Counted from the first letter of the stretch, positions 41,914 to 52,535 are shown. The stretch: DNA of 64,000 nucleotides from Pseudoips prasinana (GCA_951640165.1 OX621249.1:5321001-5385000), one strand, 5' to 3'. Made by a program: numbers and translations. The notes: a model not told the origin generated them from the sequence alone.

Positions 41914-42113
41914 TATATAAACATTGTTGACAGGTATTAACGCGACTAACTTTTAACGTTAATACCTGTTAACAATGTTTATATAAACATAAAATATGCT
42001 TTGAGCGGTTATCCGTATAGTCATAGTAAGAAAACTAATAATAATATCCTATACTAGGATATTATTATTATTATTCTCCATAAGGGTGCCCTCAGGTAGA
42101 GGGCACCCTTATG
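41914..42113. other. Cluster of three hairpins after a Helitron end
   Basis: (1) 29-bp arms 41914-41942/41957-41985, one mismatch, 14-base loop. (2) 14-bp perfect arms 42037-42050/42056-42069, loop ATACT. (3) 14-bp perfect arms 42079-42092/42100-42113 (CATAAGGGTGCCCT), 7-base loop. The first begins eight bases after the CTAG of the Helitron. Confidence 0.85.
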
Positions 42114-42591
42114 TAGAAAATAAAAAAATAAACATATTCAAGGAACCTTTAAAATCCTTAATTATAGTCACCCTAGCGGTGCGGCTCGGCAAACGGTTTA
42201 AAGCGATGTGCCTCCCCTGTTCAAACGGATAAACCATTTCAAATGTAGAACTATGGAGTACTCGATGGCGACCAGGCATCAGTATTAAGTATATGTGCAG
42301 GTATTTAAGCATTCTCGTTCATCTTAATACGCATGTTCGATCTTTCGTTCAACCGTTCACTTAATCATTCAATTTGTAGGGTGTCAAAGACAATGTTAGG
42401 ACAACAAATATCAGACGCCATACTGTTGCATTTTCTACTGTTGTATTTTCGTTTCGATACTATCGTGGAATTAGGACTTTTGCAGAGTTACGCTGAAGAC
42501 GATAGCAATTATTTTTTCTTATTTCACTCATTGCATTTTAGTGGAATAAAAAATAAACAATTATTCACAATTGTAATTTTAACTAAAACTA

Positions 42592-42800
42592 TTTTTTTTT
42601 AATATCTATTACAAAAGAAAATGCCCGCTACTAAATCCCTGTATCGCAGGATACTTTACAAACATATAATTGACGCACAGTACATCCAGACTCAGAACAA
42701 CAATAGTTGTTATGTGGCCCATAAATATATGGGCCACACAAATAGTTGTTCAAGCGCGGGACTCGAACCTGGGACACGAAGCGGCGAGGCGAGTTGTGGT
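42592..42800 (-). mobile_element. S1 SINE, diverged
   Basis: Poly-T at 42592, CCAGACTCAGAACAACAATA, GGGCCACACAAATAGTTG, CGCGGGACTCGAACCTGGGA; the head is cut after GCGAGGCGAG. A local inverted duplication (TGGCCCATAAATATATGGGCCA) replaces the normal core. Confidence 0.75.
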
Positions 42801-42911
42801 AAGTCTTGGTGTGGCTGACACTTTTGATTAATACTCGACTTCGTTATATTTGATTTTAATCTTTGGTTTGAACAGTCCAGTTAAATGCAGAGGGAGTTTT
42901 AGTTTACATAT

Positions 42912-43207
42912 TCCCAATATAATAAAATGGTAGGAAAGTCAAAACTGTACATTGAATATTTTAAAAAAAGGATACTTGGGGCGTGGTCTACAATCGATAT
43001 CGAAACCAAAAATATAGTTTTTGGAATTTTTGTCTGTTTATCTGTTTTGTCTGTATGTATGTCCGGGCTAAACTCAAAAAGTACTGCATAAATTTACTTA
43101 AAATTTTGCATGAATATTACCAAGAGGGTTGGTCAACATATGGGCTACATATTATCACCTACGGGGGACGAGCTGTGTTCATTTATAAAACCACGGGGCA
43201 CAGCTAG
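42912..43207 (+). mobile_element. H-A Helitron
   Basis: Starts A.TCCCAATATAATAAAATGG and ends CCACGGGGCACAGCTAG|T. The usual AACGCGGGTAA half of the 3' hairpin has been deleted, so the terminal stem is gone. Confidence 0.8.
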
Positions 43208-43321
43208 TACCAAATAAAGAAATTCGCAATTGACTGCAGGTATGCTGAGGTCAAGGATTGCTTATACTGCTGACAAAGAGGCATCAATGTATAAATAGTA
43301 GACCTTAGACCTTATTCATGA

Positions 43322-43432
43322 TCATCACCATAATATCAGCCGAAAGACTTCTGCTGCTGGACAAACGACTCCCTCAAAGATCTCATGCCGGTATTGGGCT
43401 ACCCGCATCAGTGGCTTCCAGCTTTTCTATGC
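43322..43432 (-). mobile_element. RTE LINE 3' fragment
   Basis: ATCATCACCATAATATCAGC, CGAAAGACTTCTGCTGCTGG, ACTCCCTCAAAGATCTCATG, CCCGCATCAGTGGCTTCCAG: the RTE terminus in reverse with a small deletion. Confidence 0.7.
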
Positions 43433-43451
43433 AACTGTTACTTACTTACTT

Positions 43452-43676
43452 ATCGTATGGGCAGTGGTTACCCTAGTGTCAGAGTTGTTCAAGCCGCCCA
43501 GTAGGCCTCCGACATGGCTTAACGACTGTTGTCTAATGACTACAACCGGGACCGACAGCTTAACGTGCCCTCCGAAGCACGGAGACGCTCAGAAATTAAT
43601 CCACTTTGGCGGTCACCCATCTATGGACTGACCGCGAGCCTAGTTGCTTAACCTCGCCGATCGCTTACGGAAAGGT
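43452..43676 (+). repeat. P-family repeat, best copy
   Basis: GGGCAGTGGTTACCCTAGTG, TTCAAGCCGCCCAGTAGGCC, GTGCCCTCCGAAGCACGGAG, CTTTGGCGGTCACCCATCTA, CTTAACCTCGCCGATCGCTT. Related copies at 18425, 30036 and 62545. No ORF; class unknown. Confidence 0.7.
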
Positions 43677-43749
43677 GAGAGCATGTAGCTATGAGCGCCT
43701 CTATGCAACTGTTGAATAGACAAGAAGGAAGGTATAAGATATATAGGAG

Positions 43750-44061
43750 TCTATACATATAATAAAATCATAGGAAAGTCAAAACTGTACATTGAATATT
43801 TTTTTTAAAGGATACTTGGAGCGTGATCTACAATCGAAATCGAAGCCAAAAATATACTTTTAAGAATTTTTGTCTGTTTATCTGTATGATGTCCGGGCTA
43901 AACTCAAAAAGTACTGAATGGATTTACTTCAAATTTTGCATGAATATTACTCAGAGGTCGGGTCAACATATAGGCTATATATTATCACGCTATCACCTAA
44001 GGGGGAGGAGCTGTGATAATTTATAAAGTTTAACGCGGGTAAAACCGCGTAGCACACCTAG
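43750..44061 (+). mobile_element. H-A Helitron, nearly complete
   Basis: TCTATACATATAATAAAATC start, AATCGAAATCGAAGCC.., GTCCGGGCTAAACTCAAAAA, end AACGCGGGTAAAACCGCG then TAGCACACCTAG. The base before TC is G rather than A. Confidence 0.85.
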
Positions 44062-44102
44062 TACCTAGTATAAAACTCTGAAATTAATCAGACGCATTAT
44101 CT

Positions 44103-44365
44103 AAACTACTAACAACTTAATTATTAATAGAAATTTATTTCTTTGTTATTAAGACCGTAGCCAAGTTTTAAAAATAGTGGAATGAAAAATAACTGATATA
44201 TAGTGAATACTTCCAACTTACTTCAATTGTTTATGGTCAATTGAAGTAAGTTGGAAGCATTCACTATTATATCAGTTATTTTTCATTCCACTATTTTTAA
44301 AACTTGGCTATGGTCTTAATAACAAAGAAATAAATTTCTATTAATAATTAAATTGTTAGTAGTTT
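44103..44365. mobile_element. 263-bp near-perfect palindrome
   Basis: Arms 44103-44229 and 44238-44365 (about 127 bp each, few mismatches) around the 8-base loop TTTATGGT. No ORF and no TSD that I can see. It is either a palindromic MITE or a locus able to give a long double-stranded hairpin RNA. Confidence 0.9.
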
Positions 44366-44477
44366 TTTCTTAGTATTTAACAAAAAAATTATGATATTAT
44401 AGTACACCTGTAGACTCTCGACAGCAGCAGCCATTCTCCACGGACATTAGCCAACTCAGGTGATATTTTAATCATCA

Positions 44478-44734
44478 TCATCAACATCATTACAGCTTAA
44501 ATAAGTCCACTGCTGGACAAGCCTCCCTCAAGAATCATCTTGAGGGGATATGCCATAATCGCCACGCTTGGCAGGCGGGTTGGCGATCACAGTATGATGG
44601 TCGTAGTACTCAGAAGGAAGCTGCTTCCCGTCCTCTGGTAGATATTCCCTCGGGTCGACTTCTACGCCCCCCACGGGATGAGATGGGGTGATGATATTCT
44701 GATTCTGATATTTGTCGCCGTCACCACACAGCAT
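44478..44734 (-). mobile_element. F1 repeat, full-length
   Basis: CATCATCATCAACATCATTA tail complement, then CCACTGCTGGACAAGCC, GGATATGCCATAATCGCCAC, CTTCCCGTCCTCTGGTAGAT, CCCCACGGGATGAGATGGGG, CCGTCACCACACAGCA. It has a small local palindrome (CTCAAGAATCATCTTGAG). Confidence 0.8.
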
Positions 44735-44854
44735 TTTAATACACGAGTGCATTCGCAAACTCTATCACAGTACAGTTATCCGTTACGACCAGGAAGAGGT
44801 CAGCTTTAGACGCTCTCCGAAGCATAGGCGTATAACATCGCACACGTCCAGACT

Positions 44855-45091
44855 GTGAACAGCTTCTTGATGTTTCCTATGCCAGAAAAACCCCAATATC
44901 ATCCTGATCTGACCAAGAATTTCAACCCAAAACTTCATTACTTGCAGTTAGTTGAACACGAAGGCAGACATGATATGACTTCATACTTGGATAACAAAAA
45001 AATTACTTTACAAAGAAATGCCGGAACAATTCGCGTAGGGCTTTACATACTTTTATTCATAATATTTTTCCGAACATCATCTCCCGAATAA
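44855..45091 (+). CDS. Unrecognised 78-codon ORF
   Basis: Reads MFPMPEKPQYHPDLTKNFNP, then KLHYLQLVEHEGRHDMTSYL, then DNKKITLQRNAGTIRV, ending in a hydrophobic LYILLFIIFF. Codon use looks more protein-like than neighbouring frames and the sequence is in no repeat family seen here. It could be a single exon (an AG lies before CTTCTTGATG at 44861 and a GT after ATTCGC), a transposon piece or chance. I cannot name a family. Confidence 0.3.
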   Translation: MNSFLMFPMPEKPQYHPDLTKNFNPKLHYLQLVEHEGRHDMTSYLDNKKITLQRNAGTIRVGLYILLFIIFFRTSSPE

Positions 45092-45455
45092 ATAAGTGCT
45101 GAAAGTATAACGCTTGTATGATAGATCCATCGTACGTGCTCATACGAGTCACATATGACGGATATTGAGGAGGCATCAAATTAGCTTGCTTAATACATTC
45201 TGTCTTGTTCATAACTCATCCATCTAGCTGTCTGATGCCGATGATACCAGCATTCGGTAATGCCTATATAATTTCCCATATTATTTTATTATGTATAAAA
45301 AAAGTTTGCAGTTTGTTGGTGAATTGATGGCGTGCTTCGTGTCGCGGGCAATTATGAAATTATTTGTAAATTTTTTTATAAGTGCCTTTGAATATACTTA
45401 CACGTGTCATGAGGAACTGTATACAATACTGTTTATGAAAAACACATTCTCATCT

Positions 45456-45698
45456 GGGGCTCTACCAGCTAAGTCGCCGAACATCGATTTCTTAAATGGC
45501 GTTCAAATAAATAAAGGTTAACAATGACTAAATCAATCGTTAAATCGGCTTCCATGAACACATGTGACGTCATAAATGGTCCGGAGTCGATGGACAACGT
45601 TGAAGCCGATTTAACGATTGATAAAGTAATTTTTAACCTTTATTTATTTGAACGCCATTTAAGAAATCGATGTTCGGCGACTTAGCCGGTAGAGCCCC
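45456..45698. mobile_element. Palindromic MITE, copy 1 (243 bp)
   Basis: Terminal inverted repeats of about 100 bp: GGGGCTCTACCAGCTAAGTC.. at the left, its complement ending GGTAGAGCCCC at the right. The unique centre (about 45550-45600) contains CACATGTGACGTCATAAATG. Matches 55245-55456. Confidence 0.85.
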
Positions 45699-45734
45699 TG
45701 ATCACCAATTCTGAAAATCTTGTACTACGGTAAC

Positions 45735-45816
45735 ACAAAAAATGCCCTGGATCGGAATTAAACCCTTTGGCTTCGCGGTCAGGGTCAGTAACCACTAGAT
45801 CAGCAGATCAGTCAAA
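45735..45816 (-). mobile_element. S4 SINE head fragment
   Basis: GCCCTGGATCGGAATTAAAC.. CAGTAACCACTAGATCAGCA: the S4 head in reverse with a damaged box B. Confidence 0.55.
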
Positions 45817-46200
45817 AGCCCATTGGCGTGGTTGGACAATACTTGCCTTCCTTGGTTCGATTCCCACACAGGGCAGATATTTGTGGGCATGAACATATTT
45901 GCTTGTCCTGGGTCTGGGTGTAATTATCTATATAAGTATGTATTTACAAAAAGAAAAGTAGTATATGTAATATTTCTTAATTAATTCTATAAAAAATCAA
46001 TATTAAACTTATTTTCATCATTCAATTTGCAAGTCGATTATGGCAAGACATGTTGACACAATTTAATCTGCACAACTGTTTTATGATGTATTTCCTGTAA
46101 ACCACACATGCTGTAAGCAAATAAATATACCTTTATCTTTATCAAATAGCACAAGTTCTTACTAGTTTTGGATCAGATGGTCGGGTGTGAATAATGTCGA
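45816..46200 (+). mobile_element. S3 SINE split by a LINE 3' fragment
   Basis: Head and core to about 45975 (GTAGTATATGTAATAT), then ~165 bp of foreign sequence ending AATAAATATACCTTTATCTT, then the S3 tail from 46144 (TAGCACAAGTTCTTACTAG.. TTTTGGATCAGATGGTCGGG). Confidence 0.7.
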
Positions 46201-46470
46201 AAAGATTGCCGTAGATATTACATTAAATAATAATGTAATTTGTCCGCGGCTCAATTGGCAGAGAAACGTTTGTCGGAGATACCTTTTAGGACTCTTTAAA
46301 CCGTCTATTAAAAGACTTGAGCGGTGTCAAGGGACACCCGGATGGAACGAAATTATTTCTTATTATTTATTATGTACAAAAAACCTGAATACACTCAAAA
46401 AAAATAATCGTCGCGACACTACACTGTTCAATGCGAAATAGAAAGGAAAATATCTGGCTTGCTTTCTATA

Positions 46471-46498
46471 AGAGAGAGAGAGAGAGAGACAGACAGAG
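46471..46498. repeat. GA microsatellite
   Basis: AGAG run followed by GACAGACAGAGA. Confidence 0.9.
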
Positions 46499-46685
46499 AA
46501 ACATGCGCACGCCGCACAGCTGCAAAAAGTGTCGTGACAACTTTTCGTAAGATTTTTTTCCGTCGAGCCCCCTTTCACAACGCGCGATAAGGAACTTCGT
46601 TCCAAAAGGCACAACCAGTAAAAAATTACAATATTTACGCTCTCTAACTTCAATCAAGCCTGGGGTCAAACATATACCATTGAAC

Positions 46686-46940
46686 GGTCACCGTAGCCTA
46701 GTTGGTAGCGATCCTGCCTACGAAGCGGGTGGTCCTGGGTTCGAATCCCGGTAAGTGCAAATATTTGTGTGATGAGCACGAATATTTGTTTCTGAGTCAT
46801 GGATGTTTTCTATGTATATAAGTATTTATCTATCTATATAAGTATGAATATCGTCGCCTGGTACCCTTAGTACAAGCTTTGCTTAGTTTGGAGCTAGGAT
46901 GATCTGTGTGACATTGTGCCTAGATATTATTATTATTATA
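46686..46940 (+). mobile_element. S2 SINE, full-length
   Basis: Head GGTCACCGTAGCCTAGTTGG, box B GGGTTCGAATCCCGG, tail ACCCTTAGTACAAGCTTTGC, end TAGATATTATTATTATTATA. Confidence 0.88.
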
Positions 46941-47165
46941 ACTAATGAAAGCCTCCGACAATTTATTTACAATTACTTAAATTTAAAAACAGCAGTAACT
47001 TTATTTATAGTATGTTCGAAGGTAGGAAACGTCGCGATCTTATAATTGAACAATAAAACTGAAGCCCACATTAAGGAAGCCAATAAAATTTGACTGTTCT
47101 GATCCTGGCAAGATTGACGTGTTGCCTTCATGGCCGCGGTCGTATTATATCATTTATTTTTTAAT

Positions 47166-47275
47166 TTGATTTATATCAGTTATCTGGTTTCCATAGTACA
47201 ACTCTGCTTAGTTTGGAATCAGATGGCCGCGCGTGAATAATGTCCCAGGATATTATTATTATTATGTTCAAATAT
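47166..47275 (+). mobile_element. S3 SINE, 5'-truncated
   Basis: Only the tail: ATCAGTTATCTGGTTTCCAT.. GGAATCAGATGGCCGCGCGT.. then an ATT-repeat end. Confidence 0.75.
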
Positions 47276-47766
47276 CAGGTACTTCTTATTTTACTTTTAT
47301 GATTTATTTATTAATGTACTACATCGCACAACTAATCACAGCTCCAAGCTTGATCGCAATAACGAAATTCGTACGGCCGTATGCACATACAGAAGCTCAG
47401 AATGAATAATATACCATAGCAAGACCACGATGGGTCTGGTGCCCTCCAAAGAAATATACAAAAATTCTAATAATCATTTCCTGACTATCGTCAATATAGA
47501 TAAAACAAAACTGACACGGTAAAGTAAATATATATAACGAAAGTAAATTTATAAAAAAAATAATTTCAAAATCTTGGCGTAGAGAGCATCCTAATATTCC
47601 TAATGCATTTCGTGGCCCTGACAATAAATATTATATTATTGTTCAAAAAACACATAATGACTTCGACTAAACGACTTTTGATGAACGATTTGAACCAAAT
47701 TTATATGAGACCAGTCTGAAAGCACACATCACTTCAGCAGACCTGTATCGTTCACTGCTTGACGCA

Positions 47767-47990
47767 TCATGTCAGCCAAATTACGTCCACTGCTGCACAA
47801 AAGCCTCCCCAAAGAATGGGGGACATGCCATAATCGTCACGCTTAGCAGACGGGTTGGCGATCACGGTTTGATAGTCACGGAAAAACACTGCTGCCCGTT
47901 TTCTGTCAGGTATTCCCTCATGACGATTTCTACGCTCCCCACGGGATGAGATGGAGTGATAATATGCTATGCCGTCATCACACAGCAAAT
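47767..47990 (-). mobile_element. F1 repeat, full-length
   Basis: ATCATGTCAGCCAAATTACG, CAAAGAATGGGGGACATGCC, CTGCTGCCCGTTTTCTGTCA, CCCACGGGATGAGATGGAGT, GCCGTCATCACACAGCA. Confidence 0.8.
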
Positions 47991-48233
47991 CTGCTGGACA
48001 TTGGTTTCCCCCATATGTTTAAAAATCGGGTCTGATTTTCCTCATTAGCCTTTTTCTGATTTTTATATTTGGATGTAGGTAGCTAGACAATAGTATAGAT
48101 TAGCTAGGATAGGACCTCGCCGGCAAATACCACATTGGTCCCCCTGTCCCATCTCACATTCTACCTTACCCCATAAGGGTACCCTGAAATCGCCTAGATT
48201 GGTAAATACTTCCAGTTGACTGGTTTCCGGCAA

Positions 48234-49015
48234 ATAATCTCTTGTTAAATGCAGGGAAAACTAAATGCATCAGGTTCTCATTGCCGAATGTGACTCATAT
48301 TGTACCAACAGTTGCACTTAATGGTAATATTAGATTTAGTCCCATCGACCGTATTTTTGGGATTGACCCTTGATTCAAAATTGCAATGGGGTCCTCAGAT
48401 TGAAAAGTTAGCAGGTAAATTAATGTCGGCTTCCTATGCTGTCTGGAAAATAAGGCAATTGTCAGATGAACAAACTGCTAGATTAGTGTATTTCGCGTAC
48501 TTTCATAGCATTATGTCGTATGGCATTCTGCTGTGGGGTTCGGCGGCTGACATAGGTACTATTTTTGTATTGCAAAAAAGAGCAGTCAGAGCCATTTATG
48601 GTTTAGGCAGTCGCGATTCTTTGCGAAATTTGTTTAAAAAAATAGATATACTTACTGTGCCATCGGAATATATATATATCAGAATATAATGTTTGTTAGA
48701 AAAAATATTCATAATTATAAAAAGAAAAGTGAACTGCATAATATAGATACTAGGAATAAAAACAAACTAGCCATGACAGGCTTTAGAGTAAGCAAAACTA
48801 ATAAATCATTTTTAGGAAATTGTATTAGGTTTTATAACAAGCTTCCTACTCAAATTACTGATCTGCCTGACACAAGTTTTAAAACACATATTAAACGTAT
48901 ACTTATGGCTAGGGGTTATTACACCACTAAAGAGTACATCGATGACAAAGACGTCTGGCTCTCACTTCCTACCTGCACATTGCTCGCTGGAGTTCTTGTA
49001 GCCATATAGACATGA
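48234..49015 (+). pseudogene. CR1/Jockey-like LINE ORF2 C-terminal pseudogene
   Basis: Three overlapping frames together give the last ~250 codons of a non-LTR ORF2: NNLLLNAGKTKCIRFSLPN, then FLGLTLDSKLQWGPQIEKLA, then YGILLWGSAADIGTIFVLQK RAVRAIYGL, then (from 48689) FVRKNIHNYKKKSELHNIDT.. RFYNKLPTQITDLPDTSFKT, ending near DVWLSL. The first frameshift lies between about 48330 and 48365; the second falls in a TATATATATA run at 48668-48678. The RT active site is not included. Confidence 0.85.
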
Positions 49016-49364
49016 CTGATCTGCTGTGTTACGTGAACTATCTGTAAATGATTGCTATCATATACTTAATTTAAAATTATTGACTCTGTCTCAAAATGAA
49101 TAATATTATTGTTTCGAAGTTTTTCTTTTGTGTACCTAAATATAATCTAAAATAATAAGCATTCAGACAACCGATCGAGCATATATTGTGTTTGCCTACT
49201 AAATAATTACTCTAATTGGACCAAATCCCGTGTTCATGCCCGCTTGAGTATGTTTCGCTGGGTCTTCTCAGTTGGGGCGCATTGGATCCGGTGGTAGCAT
49301 TAAAGCGCGACCGTCGTTATTAACACAAGGTCCGTCATAATAATAATACCTTTAATATAGACAG

Positions 49365-49632
49365 AACCATTGACAATATGTAGTAAAAATATTAGGCTTA
49401 AACTAGATAATTAAACATAATCTCTTGACAATAACTTGATACGAGCTAGCTAAATATCATTTCTGTAATAAAATAAATTTTATAAATGTTTTCATACAAG
49501 ATGTACCTAAATATCTATGTTACTAGAAATAATATCTAATGTATACAACTATATTACTACAAACATGTTCTGACTATTTACAAGCGCTTTTTTAAAGTCT
49601 ACGTGAATAAAAACCTTTTTTATTTATTTAAA
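49365..49632 (+). mobile_element. M-family LINE 3' end
   Basis: Very close to 25650-25925; begins GACAATATGTAGTAAAAATA and ends AAAACCTTTTTTATTTATTT. It lies 350 bp after the CR1-like pseudogene in the same orientation and could be its 3' UTR, though the spacer is unrecognised. Confidence 0.75.
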
Positions 49633-49875
49633 AGGCCTCTCTTCCGGCCTCTTGGTTGGACTCACAGTACAATTTATGGTATTGTGTTAACTCCATAAAA
49701 TAAATAATCGATAGGTAATTTATGTTTTATGATGTTCACAGATGAAGTAGGTTATCCATTAAAACGTATGATTTAATTATTATAGCTACCTATTTATTTG
49801 GATTGCTTAAATTAAATTTCTACAACGCGATTCTGATAAGTATAAGCGTATGTGAATATTTAACAAACACTAAAC

Positions 49876-50130
49876 GCCGGTTGGCGTGGTTGGCAAATGT
49901 TTGCATTTCACGCCGGAGCTCGTGGGTTCGATGCCCACCCAGGACAGATATTTGTGTGCATGAACATGTCTGTTTGTCCTGAGTCTGGGTGTAATTATCT
50001 ATTTAAGTATGTATTTACAAAAGAACAGTAGTATATGTAGTATATCAGTTATCTGGTTTCCATAGTACAAGCTCTGCTTAGTTTGGGATCAGATGGCCGT
50101 GTGTAAATAATATCCCAGTATATCCTGGGA
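49876..50130 (+). mobile_element. S3 SINE, full-length
   Basis: GCCGGTTGGCGTGGTTGGCA head, GGGTTCGATGCCCACCCAGG box B, core TGTCCTGAGTCTGGGTGTAA, tail CATAGTACAAGCTCTGCTTA. The best S3 reference here. Confidence 0.88.
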
Positions 50131-50311
50131 TACCCTACTAATATTATAAAGACGAAATTTTGTGAGTGTGTGAGTGTTTGTTACTTCTACACTTCTAAAT
50201 GGCTGGAGCGATTTTAATAAATTTTGGTATGGAGTTAGCTGACACCCTAGATTGACACATAGGCTATAATTAATAAACTTGAATGCGGGTAAAACCGCGG
50301 GGCACAGCTAG
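50131..50311 (+). mobile_element. H-B Helitron (Lep1-like), nearly complete
   Basis: CCCTACTAATATTATAAAGA start, GGCTGGAGCGATTTTAATAA, TAGGCTATAATTAATAAACT, hairpin GCGGGTAAAACCGC, end GGGGCACAGCTAG. It lies directly after the S3 tail. Confidence 0.8.
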
Positions 50312-50314
50312 GAT

Positions 50315-51634
50315 TATACTAATCCAAATTGTTACCAAAATGTCATGATTCGTTATATCTACACTGGTATTTCTTTTTTTTATTTTGTACCTCTTGCATT
50401 ACCGGAAAAGGCTTTTAAACAAGTTCCTTTATTTCAAAACATAAACACACCTAATATTAATCGTATTAGTGTCTCTTTCGTTAGACAAGTGCTTGTAGCT
50501 AGTCAATTACATATGGGGTTCTGTAGGATCTATTAGGTTGATATAATACGTTATACGTTTCCTAAAGGCACCTTAGCCTTTAGGAAATTCAATAACCTCA
50601 CTCCGTTTCCTTGGTTCCTTGGTTTGAGTAGCCAAATGAGTTCACGCACAATAGCCCAGTCAGGAGGCTAAATGCGGAAACCAATCGCCCAACTAACTAA
50701 GCTCACTCCTTCAGCTTTCTTCTTTAGTAGACCAACGAAAACAAAACAAACTATCATAACAAGGTAGATATAAAGATTTGGAATTGGGTAGTAATATAAC
50801 AAATTTCAAAATAAGTAGGTATAAATCCTTCAAATGCACAATAACGGAATAAATAAATAAAAAATGTAATTGTAATAGAAAAGCACCAAATAGCTAACCG
50901 GAACAAGATTGACAGTAAAATGTTAACCGTTTCAATTATGTTTAAATTGATTGAATACCAATTTCAAACATAAATTTATACGATATCACAAATTTTCTAA
51001 ATTCTTATATTGATAAATCTTTATTCAATTTTTCTATGCTGGATGGGTTTGCGCTTGGCAAAAGGGTTACATTATTTATTTTACGAATTAAGCATCTAAT
51101 TTTACTTAGTAATAGAAACAGCAATTTATTAGTAATAGTAATATATATTATATAATATATATTTACAAATTAACATTTGTATATATATTTAATTCTAGAT
51201 ACTACTTAAAAAGAAAACAATTTACAAATAAAAAAATACATTTATGTCTCAATCTGCGGTTAGTGTGCCCAAAAAGCTAGCAACGTTGCCTCGTTTTGCC
51301 AAGCTGATACGCTGGCCATACGCTGATACGTTGGTCATTTGTGTGATAAGTAAATATTCCAGAGTGGAACCCTAAACTGAAAATAAATTTAAAACCCTGG
51401 CAACACATCTGTCCTTCACATACATTTTCGTACGGTTGCTAGAAGGGAATTTAATTAAAAATAAACATTTATAATACTGGGGATATACTGTCTGTTTTGC
51501 GGCCTAGGGGCTCAAATGAAGGATCGTTTTATACGTTACGAGTTAAAAATATGTGTTCCCATTGTATTTCCTGGCCCATTTTAGTAATTCATTACTCCAC
51601 AACTGTTGAGTAAAGTTAAGTTAAAGTTACTCAC
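50315..51634. other. 1.3 kb unassigned, with one 12-bp hairpin
   Basis: TTTCCTAAAGGC (50558-50569) pairs with 50576-50587. The 63-codon frame at 50345 has no recognisable motif. Confidence 0.55.
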
Positions 51635-51898
51635 GCTGTGTGGTGATGGCGAAGAATATCATCACCCCATAATCGTACAAATAGGACGTTGAAATCGTCC
51701 CAAGGGAATATCTACCAGAGGACGGGCAGCAGCGTTTTTCTGTGAACATTGTTGATCAAACTGCGATCGCCACCCGTCTGCCAAGTATGGCGATTATGGC
51801 ATATCCCCCATTCTTTGGGCCTCCCCAAAGAATGGCGGATATGCCGTAAATATTTGTCCAGCGATATTCAGAGAACGTAATTTGGCTGACTTGATACA
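51635..51898 (+). mobile_element. F1 repeat with a local inverted duplication
   Basis: CTGTGTGGTGATGGCGAAGA, CATCACCCCATAATCG, GGACGGGCAGCAGCGTTTTT, GGCGATTATGGCATATCCCC; near 51812-51836 CATTCTTTGGG is followed by its complement CCCAAAGAATG, so a stretch was copied back inverted before the end CTTGATAC. Confidence 0.75.
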
Positions 51899-52384
51899 TA
51901 ACCCATTATGGATTACTAAAATGTAGATCATGAGCAGTGTAACTGTAATATTTTATATGAGAAGCATTGTGTTGTTCATACCAAGTATATATATAGTAAT
52001 ACATATATAAGTTGTGAAATTAAAATTATTTCTGTTACTCGTTGTAAATGCTACATAAAATTTATAATGGATAGTATTTAACCACAATTGAAAAAAAAAT
52101 GTATCCTAGGCTTAAATACAAATAGTTACCTCAAAATAATATAACTTTAGCAGCAATTTACGTTCATGACGTATTGCTATTTATTTAAAAGTGGATTATT
52201 TGTGTAAATAAATTTGTTCTGTCACTTGCCGGCATTGTATGGTCACAGTTCTGTAAAATAGAACCATTTTAATCTAGACTTAAAACAATATACCTTTAAA
52301 CAAATCGACTTGAGAAGCTTACTATGCAGCTGTCTTAAGCATTGTTATAGAAACTTTAGGTCTAGTACACCCATTCGGTCTTGT

Positions 52385-52535
52385 CACATAAAAATGTAGA
52401 GAAATGCTTCAATAAATAACAAGTTATTGGGCTACTACATATTTTAAATTTGCCATTACATTATAAAATTGATGACATTGAGCTGTTGGTGAACGCAGAA
52501 AGCACAGCGCGGGGGTCCCTGAAGTAAAATGATTT
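52385..52535 (-). mobile_element. Q-family fragment
   Basis: AATAAATAACAAGTTATTGG, GATGACATTGAGCTGTTGGT GAACGCAGAAAGC parallels 26765-26860. Confidence 0.45.

Noticed and set aside
44760..44860. Promoter upstream of the 44855 ORF
   Set aside because: No TATA box, initiator or CpG pattern beyond chance.
46686..46760. Apparent tRNA gene in the S2 head
   Set aside because: It occurs in at least six copies followed by the same SINE core and tail, so it is tRNA-derived rather than a functional tRNA gene.
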